A stretch of DNA of 64,000 bases from assembly GCF_003318275.1 (NCBI RefSeq), contig NZ_QOCH01000009.1, forward strand, positions 212,623-276,622, read 5' to 3'. The DNA comes from Marinobacter sp. F3R11 (GTDB lineage: Bacteria > Pseudomonadota > Gammaproteobacteria > Pseudomonadales > Oleiphilaceae). Both the position numbers and the translations under genes were made by a program. Within the stretch, counting starts at the first letter, position 1; every line of letters begins with the position of its first letter. Shown piece after piece: positions 50,572 through 57,919 of the stretch. The notes beneath the pieces are model-generated. The model was given only the letters and a program-made list of their open reading frames with translations. It did no database searches and was not told the DNA's origin.

Positions 50572-51687
50572 TTAAGCGCCTATTGCTTCCAGTTGTTCCT
50601 TACTGAACCCCAGTTCAGCAAAAACTGACTCCGTATCAATTCCCAAAGCCCTGGCCGGATGACGAACCTCCGGCGGAGTCCTGCTGAAGCGGGGAGCCGG
50701 GGCCGGCTGCGTCATGTCGCCTACCTTCACATAGGTTTGCCGGGCCAGGTTGTGCGGATGCCCCTGCGCCTCCTGGATATCAAGTACAGGCGCAAAGCAG
50801 ATATCGGTTCCTTCCATCAGGTCACACCACTGATCCCGGGTCTTTGTCAGGAAGACTTCACTGATCACCTGTTTGAGTTCCGGCCAACGCTGATTATTGA
50901 GCTGGTCAGCAAACAGATCCTGCGGCAAACCCGCCACATCCAATAGCTGGGCATAGAACTGAGGCTCGATCGAACCAATTGAAATGTACTTGCCATCAAG
51001 GGTTTCGTAGGTGTCGTAGAAATGCGCGCCACCATCAAGCTTGTTGGTGCCCCGCTCAAGAGAGTATGTCCCCATGGCATGAGCTGTATGAAACATGGAC
51101 ATCAGAATGGCGGAGCCGTCGGTCATGGCTGCATCGATCACCTGCCCTTTTCCTGACGTCCGGGCCTCCAGGAGCCCCGCAACCAGCCCAAGTGCCAGGA
51201 ACATGCCGCCGCCGCCAAAGTCACCTACCAGATTAAGTGGCGGCACCGGTTTTTCTCCGGCACGACCCACTGCATTAAGGGCACCGGTCAGAGAGATGTA
51301 GTTGATATCGTGGCCGGCCGCATGAGACAGAGGGCCAAACTGGCCCCAACCGGTCATGCGACCAAAAATCAGTTTTGGATTGCGGGCGAGACACTCGTCC
51401 GGGCCAATACCCAGTTTTTCGGTTACGCCAGGGCGGAAACCTTCGAACAGGGCGTCGGCGCTTTCCACCAGTTTCAGCAAAGCCTCTACGCCAGCCTCGC
51501 TCTTGAGATCCAAAGCAATGGAGCGTTTGCCCCTGCGACTGCAATCCAGTGCCACATCTGGCGCACTGGCACCGAGGCGCTCTACGCTGATTACTTCGGC
51601 ACCCATATCGGCCAGTACCATGCCGCAGAATGGTCCCGGACCAATGCCGGCCAACTCGATAATACGAAACCCGTGCAGCGGTCCCAT
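50572..51687 (-). CDS. alpha-methylacyl-CoA racemase (AMACR/MCR family)
   Basis: A 371-residue CaiB-family protein with the racemase catalytic pair: H126 in AAGHDINYISLTG and D156 in NLVGDFGGGGMF, at the same numbering as in the well studied mycobacterial MCR. These residues exchange the alpha proton of 2-methylacyl-CoAs so that the (2S) form can enter beta-oxidation. AAGGAG precedes the ATG. The neighbouring hydratase-2, SDR and SCP2-thiolase genes are the same set used in peroxisomal branched-chain oxidation, which strengthens the assignment over plain CoA transfer. Confidence 0.9.
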   Translation of the reverse strand: MGPLHGFRIIELAGIGPGPFCGMVLADMGAEVISVERLGASAPDVALDCSRRGKRSIALDLKSEAGVEALLKLVESADALFEGFRPGVTEKLGIGPDECLARNPKLIFGRMTGWGQFGPLSHAAGHDINYISLTGALNAVGRAGEKPVPPLNLVGDFGGGGMFLALGLVAGLLEARTSGKGQVIDAAMTDGSAILMSMFHTAHAMGTYSLERGTNKLDGGAHFYDTYETLDGKYISIGSIEPQFYAQLLDVAGLPQDLFADQLNNQRWPELKQVISEVFLTKTRDQWCDLMEGTDICFAPVLDIQEAQGHPHNLARQTYVKVGDMTQPAPAPRFSRTPPEVRHPARALGIDTESVFAELGFSKEQLEAIGA

Positions 51688-51743
51688 TTGAACACTCCTT
51701 TTCCGCAGGGGTTCTGCGGTCTTTGTTATTATTTAAAGGATTT

Positions 51744-52970
51744 TTACTGGCCAGAACCTGCCACAATTTTCTGGTCGAACAATCGTGCGATCTCACCAGC
51801 AGACAGGTTGAGGGTTTCCGCCAGAATTTCCTCAGTATGTTCACCCAGGGCCGGCGCGGGCCGAACTGGCTCCTGCTCTAACGAGGTAAAGCGCAATGGG
51901 TTATCAGGCATCAGGTATTTACCAATACCAGGTTGCTCCACCATCTGAAACAACGGGTTATCCACTGAGCAGTCCACGTCGTTTTCAACCACTTCCCGGA
52001 CGGTCTGGTATTTCCCCCAGCAGGCTCCGGCATTGTCCAGTTCTGTCGCCACCTGCTCAAAACGGCGGGCAGCAAACCAGGGGCGGAAAATCCCGGTAAT
52101 ACCATCACGGCCTTCGTAACGATCGCCTTCCTTACGGAAGTCCAGTCCCATACTCTGCTGAAGAGCGGTAATTTCTGCTTCAGTTCCCGTCACTTCCACC
52201 AACGCCCGCCAGTGATTCGGGCTGACACCCACCACCATCACCCGCTCGCCATCAAGACACTGGAAGTCATGTCCGTAAGTGCCGTAAATGTCATTACCAA
52301 TGGCCTCACGATCCGTACCATTTATCATGGTTTCAGCGATATAGCCGAGATTGCCAAGGGTCGCCAGTGCTACGTCCGCCAGGGCAATACGCACTAATTG
52401 TCCCTGGCCTGTGCGGCTGCGATGGCGTTCGGCCGCCAGCAACCCAAGGGCGATTTGCTGACCGGTGATAACATCCCAGGCTGGCATGGGGTTGTTCAGC
52501 GGAGGAATCTCACCGCTCTTCCCTACCCCTGTAAGCGCCGGGAAACCCACTTTGCAGTTGACTGTGTAATCAAGGGCTCCACGACCATGGCGGTCGCCAA
52601 TCAGATTGAGATAAATCAGATCTTCCCGGTGCTCTTTCAACCGGTCATAGGACAACCAGCCTTTGGCGGGGAAATTGGTCAGAAACATACCGGCTTCATC
52701 ACCCGGAGCGGCAATCAGCCGGGTCAGCAACTCCTGACCTTCGGGCCGGCGGAAGTCCACCGCAATGGAGCGCTTGCCCTTATTCAGGCTATGCCAGTAA
52801 AGGCTTTTTCTGTCGGCTGTCACCGGCCAGCGGTTGTAATCGATACCGCCACCAATGGGATCAAAACGAATAACGTCCGCTCCCAGTTGAGCCAATGTCA
52901 TACCACCGGACGGCGCAGCCACGAAAGCGCTGCCTTCAACGATACGAAGCCCTGAAAGAATGTTCTGCAT
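51744..52970 (-). CDS. CaiB-family protein, mesaconyl-C1/C4-CoA transferase (Mct; 2-methylfumaryl-CoA isomerase) type
   Basis: A 408-residue class III CoA-transferase. The start (LRIVEGSAFVAAPSGGMTLA, then QLGADVIRFDPIGGGIDYNR), NKGKRSIAVDFR, MFLTNFPAKGWLSYD and DYTVN segments match what I know of the Mct group, and the family aspartate is D166 in PAWDVITGQ. Mct moves CoA within mesaconyl-CoA from C1 to C4. The gene lies two genes from a methylsuccinyl-CoA-dehydrogenase-like gene, whose product would be mesaconyl-C1-CoA, so the pairing makes chemical sense. Related family members may act on other diacids. Confidence 0.72.
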   Translation of the reverse strand: MQNILSGLRIVEGSAFVAAPSGGMTLAQLGADVIRFDPIGGGIDYNRWPVTADRKSLYWHSLNKGKRSIAVDFRRPEGQELLTRLIAAPGDEAGMFLTNFPAKGWLSYDRLKEHREDLIYLNLIGDRHGRGALDYTVNCKVGFPALTGVGKSGEIPPLNNPMPAWDVITGQQIALGLLAAERHRSRTGQGQLVRIALADVALATLGNLGYIAETMINGTDREAIGNDIYGTYGHDFQCLDGERVMVVGVSPNHWRALVEVTGTEAEITALQQSMGLDFRKEGDRYEGRDGITGIFRPWFAARRFEQVATELDNAGACWGKYQTVREVVENDVDCSVDNPLFQMVEQPGIGKYLMPDNPLRFTSLEQEPVRPAPALGEHTEEILAETLNLSAGEIARLFDQKIVAGSGQ

Positions 52971-52989
52971 GATGTTCAGTTCCTGACTG

Positions 52990-53847
52990 TCAGCTGACTT
53001 CGGCGTATCCGTTATTGATCACCACAACATCCCGCTCGGTCACTCGACAGCGGAAAGCGACTTCATTGCCGTTGCGCCAGATTTCAGTGCGGATAGTCTC
53101 ACCCGGGTAAACAGGGGATGAGAACCTCAGCCGAATACGGTGGAACCTGGCCGGATCGTAATCACACAGGGTCTTCAGAATAGCGTGAGTGGCTACCCCG
53201 AATGTGCACAGACCATGCAGAATCGGCGCTTTGAAGCCGGCAGATTTTGCTACCGACGGGGAAGCATGCAGCGGGTTATAATCTCCGGACAACCGGTAGA
53301 TCAGTGCCGACATGGGGAGGGTTGGCAGATCACAGATCATATCCGCCTCACGTTCAGGAATCGGATCCGGCTTGGGTGAAGGTACTGACGGGCCACCAAA
53401 ACCACCATCACCCCGGGCTATGGTTGTGCTGATCAGGGTACACAGGTCTTCACCAGTAGCAGCATCACGAACTGTTCGTTCTGAAAGGATCAGGGCACCT
53501 TTGCCCTCTCCCTTGTCGACGATTTCGTTTATTTTAGTCGTAGCTTCAACCGTTCCGGATGCAGGCAGGGGTTTATGTATGATCATTTCCTGGCCTGCGT
53601 GAAGGATCTTCACCCAGTCGATCCCTGTATCCGGCTCTTTCGCCCAGAAACCGGGGTATGCCAGTACATTGGCCATACTCGGCATAGCCTTAAGGCCATC
53701 TTCGTAGACAAATCTCAGGCAGTCTTCATCAAGAGGGTCTATACCCAGCCCCACACCCAATGCATACAGGATCGTGTCTTTCTCGGTATAGGTGTGCTCA
53801 AGACGCTCGAACTTGCGGTTCATCAGCTTATCGTAATCGATGGCCAC
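52990..53847 (-). CDS. MaoC-type 2-enoyl-CoA hydratase 2 (peroxisomal MFE-2 hydratase domain type)
   Basis: A 285-residue double-hotdog protein. The hydratase-2 motif is complete: YRLSGDYNPLHASP (D189, N191, H194) followed by GFKAPILHGLCTFG, and the N-terminal half YALGVGLGIDPLDEDCLRFVYED matches the MFE-2 hydratase domain. It would add water to trans-2-enoyl-CoA to give (3R)-hydroxyacyl-CoA, the substrate of the SDR encoded just upstream. GTG start with AAGGAG 7 bases upstream. It is distinct from the shorter-chain, HTD2-type hydratase at 21668. Confidence 0.87.
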   Translation of the reverse strand: MAIDYDKLMNRKFERLEHTYTEKDTILYALGVGLGIDPLDEDCLRFVYEDGLKAMPSMANVLAYPGFWAKEPDTGIDWVKILHAGQEMIIHKPLPASGTVEATTKINEIVDKGEGKGALILSERTVRDAATGEDLCTLISTTIARGDGGFGGPSVPSPKPDPIPEREADMICDLPTLPMSALIYRLSGDYNPLHASPSVAKSAGFKAPILHGLCTFGVATHAILKTLCDYDPARFHRIRLRFSSPVYPGETIRTEIWRNGNEVAFRCRVTERDVVVINNGYAEVS

Positions 53848-53887
53848 CGTGGCGCTCCTTTTATTATTACTGTATAGGCCAAGTCAG

Positions 53888-53913
53888 GCATCCGGCCCCA
53901 ACAGGCCGGATGC
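53888..53913 (-). other. intercistronic hairpin after the SDR gene
   Basis: GCATCCGGCC (53888-53897) and GGCCGGATGC (53904-53913) form a perfect 10-bp stem with a 6-base loop, 21 bases after the SDR stop and before the hydratase gene. No T-tract follows. It probably shapes message stability or gives partial termination inside the operon. Confidence 0.6.
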
Positions 53914-53934
53914 TGTTCCTGAGTCAGACAAGGA

Positions 53935-54855
53935 TCAGAACGGATCCCAGCTGAATACGTCCGCAGAGCGGCTCAGGGGATAAAAATCCGCTTCAAAGGC
54001 AGGCAACACCCGGCTCAGAACCGTCTCAGGAGTCCAGCCGTCAGACGTGTGCGCAGACCGGAACGGGCGTGGCTGGCTGAACAGGAAGATCTCGTTATTA
54101 CGTACGCCAAAGATCTGACCTGTCACGTTCCTGGCCTGATCACTGCACAGGGACACAGCCAGAGTAGCGATCTTGTCTGGTGTCATCTGCTGGATCTTGG
54201 CTACGCGTGCCTTCTGAGCTTCATCATCTGTAGGGATGGTTCCGATCAGACGACTCCATGCGAATGGTGCGATACAGTTAGAGGTTACCCCGAAACGCTG
54301 CATGTCCAGCGCCATGGATTTGGACAGACCAACAATACCCATTTTGGCGGCAGCGTAGTTGGCCTGGCCAAAGTTACCAATAAGGCCAGAGGTGGACGTC
54401 ATGTTGACGAAAGTACCGCTGCCCTGTTCACGGAAAATCGGGGCTGCAGCGCGGCTTACGTTGAAGGTTCCCTTCAGGTGTACCGCAAGCACTGCGTCAA
54501 AATCTTCCTCAGTCATCTTGTGGAAAATCACGTCACGCAGGTTACCGGCATTGTTGATCACGCCGTCAAGGCGCCCAAAGGTATCGATAGCCGACTGTAC
54601 AATTTTCTGACCACCTTCCCAGGACGTCACGCTGTCAAAGTTTGCAACAGCGTCACCGCCGGCAGCTTTGATTTCATTCACCACTTCCTGAGCCGGGGTG
54701 GCATCGTTACCGGAACCATCGGCATTACCACCGATATCGTTAACCACTACCCGGGCACCTTTTTCTGCCAGCATCAGTGCAGTCGCACGGCCAATACCAC
54801 GGCCGGCTCCGGTAACCACGATAACTTTGCCTTCCAGAAGTTTTTTATCGCTCAT
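53935..54855 (-). CDS. short-chain dehydrogenase, (3R)-hydroxyacyl-CoA dehydrogenase (MFE-2/HSD17B4 SDR domain) type
   Basis: A 306-residue SDR: cofactor motif TGAGRGIG (15-22), VVVNDIGGNADGSG, NNAG (101-104), serine near 154, and YxxxK at Y167/K171 in FGQANYAAAKMG. The VNDIGG segment, AGNLRD and the GNFGQANY block match the dehydrogenase domain of peroxisomal multifunctional enzyme type 2, which oxidises (3R)-hydroxyacyl-CoA with NAD. AGGAGG precedes the ATG. The hydratase-2 gene follows, so the two MFE-2 domains are encoded by separate adjacent genes here. Confidence 0.87.
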   Translation of the reverse strand: MSDKKLLEGKVIVVTGAGRGIGRATALMLAEKGARVVVNDIGGNADGSGNDATPAQEVVNEIKAAGGDAVANFDSVTSWEGGQKIVQSAIDTFGRLDGVINNAGNLRDVIFHKMTEEDFDAVLAVHLKGTFNVSRAAAPIFREQGSGTFVNMTSTSGLIGNFGQANYAAAKMGIVGLSKSMALDMQRFGVTSNCIAPFAWSRLIGTIPTDDEAQKARVAKIQQMTPDKIATLAVSLCSDQARNVTGQIFGVRNNEIFLFSQPRPFRSAHTSDGWTPETVLSRVLPAFEADFYPLSRSADVFSWDPF

Positions 54856-54902
54856 GACACCCTCCTACAGGTCTCTTATTGTCTGATTATTGATTTATTG
54901 GA

Positions 54903-54917
54903 GCAGTGAAACACTGC
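54903..54917 (-). other. small intercistronic hairpin after the Mcd-like gene
   Basis: GCAGTG-AAA-CACTGC is a perfect 6-bp stem with a 3-base loop, 29 bases after the stop of the Mcd-like gene and about 50 bases before the SDR start. No T-tract follows. Confidence 0.4.
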
Positions 54918-54946
54918 GGGACAATCAGGTCTGGTACGTCCGCCAT

Positions 54947-56614
54947 TCAGGCGTTACTCACCAGGTTTCTTGCAATAACTTTAAGCGCGAGGGTTTCTTC
55001 GGCACCCTCAAAAATAGACAGCACCCGGGCATCGACAAAATAACGGCTCACCGCGGTTTCTTCGGCATACCCCATGCCGCCATGAATCTGCATCGCTTCG
55101 CGGGTAACCCACTCAGCCGCACGACAACTGAACAACTTCACCAGGCTTGCTTCCATCTGCCCGGCTCCATTGTCCATCATGCGCGCAACTGCATAGCTGA
55201 ACTGACGAGAGGCCGTCAGGGTTGCCATGATCCTCCCGAGTTTTACCCGGGTAAGCTGATAGTCGCCCACAGGGCTACCAAACACCTTGCGTTCACGGGA
55301 GTAACTCAAAGCCTTCTCAAAAGCTGCCTGCATTACTCCGGTTGCCCGCGCTGCGGTCTGGATACGACCACCGGAGAAGCCGGCCATGGTGAAATAAAAG
55401 CCTTTTCCACGGCCATTCTCCTCACCGATCAGTCGGTCAGCAGGTACAAAGTAGTCCTCAAAAAAAACATCATAGGAATGCATACCACGGTAACCCAGAG
55501 TGGCAATCGCCTTGCCCTGAATCACTCCGCCCCGGGGTTGCTGGTGACGGAATTCATGGCCCGCAACAGGCGGTTTTTCCACCAGAAAAAGGCTCAGCCC
55601 TTTGTGCCCCAGCGCTGAATCCGGCTCAGTACGGGCCATTGCCAGCAACAAACTGGCCTTGCCGGCAAAGGTACACCAGGTTTTGCTGCCATTGAGCACC
55701 CAGCCACCTTCCACAGGCGTAGCCCTGAGCCCCAGCGATGCGACATCAGAACCGTAGTTCGGTTCGGTAATTGCAATGGCACACAGTTTTTCGCCTGATG
55801 CTATTTGGGGCAGCCAGGTCTCCTGCTGAGCCTGTGTACCACCCTGCAACAACGCCTTGGCTGCGATTTCGGGACGGGTAATCAGAGAACCCGCAGCACC
55901 CAGAGAAGCTTTTGAAAGTTCTTCTGTAACCACAATCATGCCAAGGCTGTCGTCATGATCGTCTGGCTGCAGCCCCCCGAAACGCTCGGGAATACTGATG
56001 CCAAAACAACCAAGTTCTGCCGCCCGGCTCAGAATGTCATCAGGAATATCGAGATCTTTACGGTGGATTTCCTCCGCCAGTGGCGCAACAACATCCGCAC
56101 CAAAACGTGCAAACATGTCGCGGACCATTTCCTTGTCTTCACTTAACAGACTCGGCAAACGACTGCTGCCACGTTCGGCAACAGCTGTTCCGATAGCAGC
56201 GAGAAACTCAGCGCTGCCGTAGCGGGCACTCATGTTGCGGATGTCAGTGGCACCATAGAGTGCAGATACTTCCACAACATCCAGCCCCAGATCCGCTGCG
56301 CGGGCAACCAGGCGCTGGAGAACGGAACCGACGGCTTCAGCGGTGAACGCAAGTGCGGTATCCGTCGCAATGGGATCAACATCACCCAGCTTACGTGCGT
56401 ATGAGCACAGCTCGCGGGCAGCGCCCAATTCAGCAGTACAGAAAGCCAGTTCGTAACAGCCGAGCTGATGATCGTCCAATAGCTTCCCGTCCAGCGTGTC
56501 ATTCACTGTGCAGGCCGCCCGGAGATACTTCAGTGCCTGACGGACAAATGGCTCAACCGTATTAATGCTACTGCCTGCCAGTTCAAGAGCTGCTGCCTGT
56601 TCACCGAGACTCAT
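54947..56614 (-). CDS. acyl-CoA dehydrogenase with N-terminal extension, methylsuccinyl-CoA dehydrogenase (Mcd)-like
   Basis: A 555-residue protein, about 170 residues longer than ordinary acyl-CoA dehydrogenases. Residues 1-155 are an alanine-rich helical extension; the dehydrogenase fold starts near 160. Core motifs: ISIPERFGGLQPDD, AITEPNYGSDVASLGL, TWCTFAGKASLLL, and near the end IHGGMGYAEETAVSRYFVDA with VLSIFEGAEETLALKVIA. Length, extension and the FEGAEETL ending match what I know of (2S)-methylsuccinyl-CoA dehydrogenase of the ethylmalonyl-CoA pathway, which makes mesaconyl-C1-CoA. No ethylmalonyl-CoA pathway genes for the earlier steps are seen, so methylsuccinyl-CoA or a related branched acyl-CoA would come from elsewhere. 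Confidence 0.72.
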   Translation of the reverse strand: MSLGEQAAALELAGSSINTVEPFVRQALKYLRAACTVNDTLDGKLLDDHQLGCYELAFCTAELGAARELCSYARKLGDVDPIATDTALAFTAEAVGSVLQRLVARAADLGLDVVEVSALYGATDIRNMSARYGSAEFLAAIGTAVAERGSSRLPSLLSEDKEMVRDMFARFGADVVAPLAEEIHRKDLDIPDDILSRAAELGCFGISIPERFGGLQPDDHDDSLGMIVVTEELSKASLGAAGSLITRPEIAAKALLQGGTQAQQETWLPQIASGEKLCAIAITEPNYGSDVASLGLRATPVEGGWVLNGSKTWCTFAGKASLLLAMARTEPDSALGHKGLSLFLVEKPPVAGHEFRHQQPRGGVIQGKAIATLGYRGMHSYDVFFEDYFVPADRLIGEENGRGKGFYFTMAGFSGGRIQTAARATGVMQAAFEKALSYSRERKVFGSPVGDYQLTRVKLGRIMATLTASRQFSYAVARMMDNGAGQMEASLVKLFSCRAAEWVTREAMQIHGGMGYAEETAVSRYFVDARVLSIFEGAEETLALKVIARNLVSNA

Positions 56615-56652
56615 GCTAAACCTTCCTGACTCTTAGAATTCTGTGAAGATAA

Positions 56653-56681
56653 CCGGGGCCGCCCTTTCAGTGCGGCCCCGG
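56653..56681 (-). other. GC-rich intercistronic hairpin after the thiolase gene
   Basis: CCGGGGCCGC (56653-56662) and GCGGCCCCGG (56672-56681) form a perfect 10-bp stem with a 9-base loop, 10 bases after the thiolase stop. The following minus-strand bases (TTATCTTC) are only weakly T-rich. Likely a message-stabilising element or partial terminator inside the operon. Confidence 0.6.
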
Positions 56682-56691
56682 ATAAACAGCC

Positions 56692-57891
56692 TTACTCGTA
56701 CCGACCGATAATCGAGATACTGCAGATATTCTGGTGCGGGAAGCCCCCCAGATTGTGATTCAGAGCCAGTCGCGGATCCTTCAGCTGGCGCTTGCCCGCC
56801 CGGCCATGAAACTGCAGGTAATTTTCATAGATCATCCGCATGCCAGAGGCACCAATCGGGTGACCAAAACACTTGAGGCCGCCGTCAATCTGACAGGGAA
56901 TACGACCGTCCGCATCAAAGTCGCCATTCAGCACATCCCAAACAGCCTGACCTTCATCCGAGAGTTGCAGGTCTTCCATGGTGACCAGTTCGGTAATCGA
57001 GAAGCAGTCGTGCACCTCTGTCATATCGATCTCTTCACGAGGCTTGCTGATACCTGCTTCGTTGTATGCATTCTGCGCAGCAACTCTGGTGGTTTGCAGG
57101 TATGAACCATCCCACTTGCTGAAGCCGGCCTCTTCACCGTTGGAAGCAGCCAACTGCAAGGCTTTAACGGAAACCAGATCTGCCTTGCCAAGGGCGCGGG
57201 CAATCTCTGGTGTGCAGACAATGGCACAGGCAGCACCATCACTTACACCACAGCAGTCAAACAGGCCAATGGGTTCCGCTATGTAAGGCGCATTGATTGC
57301 CTGTTCTTCAGTTATTTCACGCTGCAGGTGGGCCTTGGGATTCTTCGCGCCATTGGCGTGACTCTTCACGGAGATATGAGCCATGGCCCGCTTGAGGTCA
57401 GCTTTTTCTATGCCATACTTCGCGCGGTAACCACTGGCAAGCTGGGCGAAAGCGCCTGGCGCAGAGAGGTTCGGCCAGTACATGTCGTTTTCAACACCGC
57501 GAGTACGCTGGGGCAAGCCTCCGTAACCAACATCCTTCAGCTTTTCGACACCCAGAGCCAGGGCGATATCACAGGCACCAGATGCTACGGCATAGACTGC
57601 ACCGCGGAATGCCTCAGTACCGGTCGCACACATGTTCTCGACCTTGGTCACCGGTATGTTCGGCAGACGCAATGCTATGGACAACGGCATTGCACTGGAA
57701 CCAACATTGGAAGCATCAATACCGGCACCAAACCATGCCATCTGAATCTGGCCCTTTTCGATACCCGCATCAGCCAGCCCTTCTTCAAATGCCTCAGACA
57801 TCAGATCAGCCGGGCTCATATCCCAACGCTCACCAAATTTGCTGCACCCCATTCCGAGGATCACTACCTTATCTTTGATTCCACTAGCCAT
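56692..57891 (-). CDS. SCP2-type thiolase (acyl-CoA acetyl/propionyltransferase)
   Basis: A 399-residue thiolase of the sterol-carrier-protein-X type. The nucleophile is C88 (ENMCATGTEA); VHDCFSITE places a histidine at 294, and GGLKCFGHPIGASG supplies C341 and H344. SCP2-type thiolases cleave 3-oxoacyl-CoAs with a 2-methyl branch, releasing propionyl-CoA, as well as straight chains. AGGTGA precedes the ATG. It lies 28 bases after the HMGS/DUF35-like gene; thiolases of this type often need a DUF35 partner, here fused to that neighbour. Confidence 0.9.
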   Translation of the reverse strand: MASGIKDKVVILGMGCSKFGERWDMSPADLMSEAFEEGLADAGIEKGQIQMAWFGAGIDASNVGSSAMPLSIALRLPNIPVTKVENMCATGTEAFRGAVYAVASGACDIALALGVEKLKDVGYGGLPQRTRGVENDMYWPNLSAPGAFAQLASGYRAKYGIEKADLKRAMAHISVKSHANGAKNPKAHLQREITEEQAINAPYIAEPIGLFDCCGVSDGAACAIVCTPEIARALGKADLVSVKALQLAASNGEEAGFSKWDGSYLQTTRVAAQNAYNEAGISKPREEIDMTEVHDCFSITELVTMEDLQLSDEGQAVWDVLNGDFDADGRIPCQIDGGLKCFGHPIGASGMRMIYENYLQFHGRAGKRQLKDPRLALNHNLGGFPHQNICSISIIGRYE

Positions 57892-57919
57892 TTTTATTCA
57901 CCTGTATTCGCTGCGTGTG

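Noticed and set aside
50572..52970. reading both CaiB-family genes here as ordinary CoA-transferases
   Set aside because: The first has the racemase His126/Asp156 pair and the second matches the Mct group, so separate roles are better supported.
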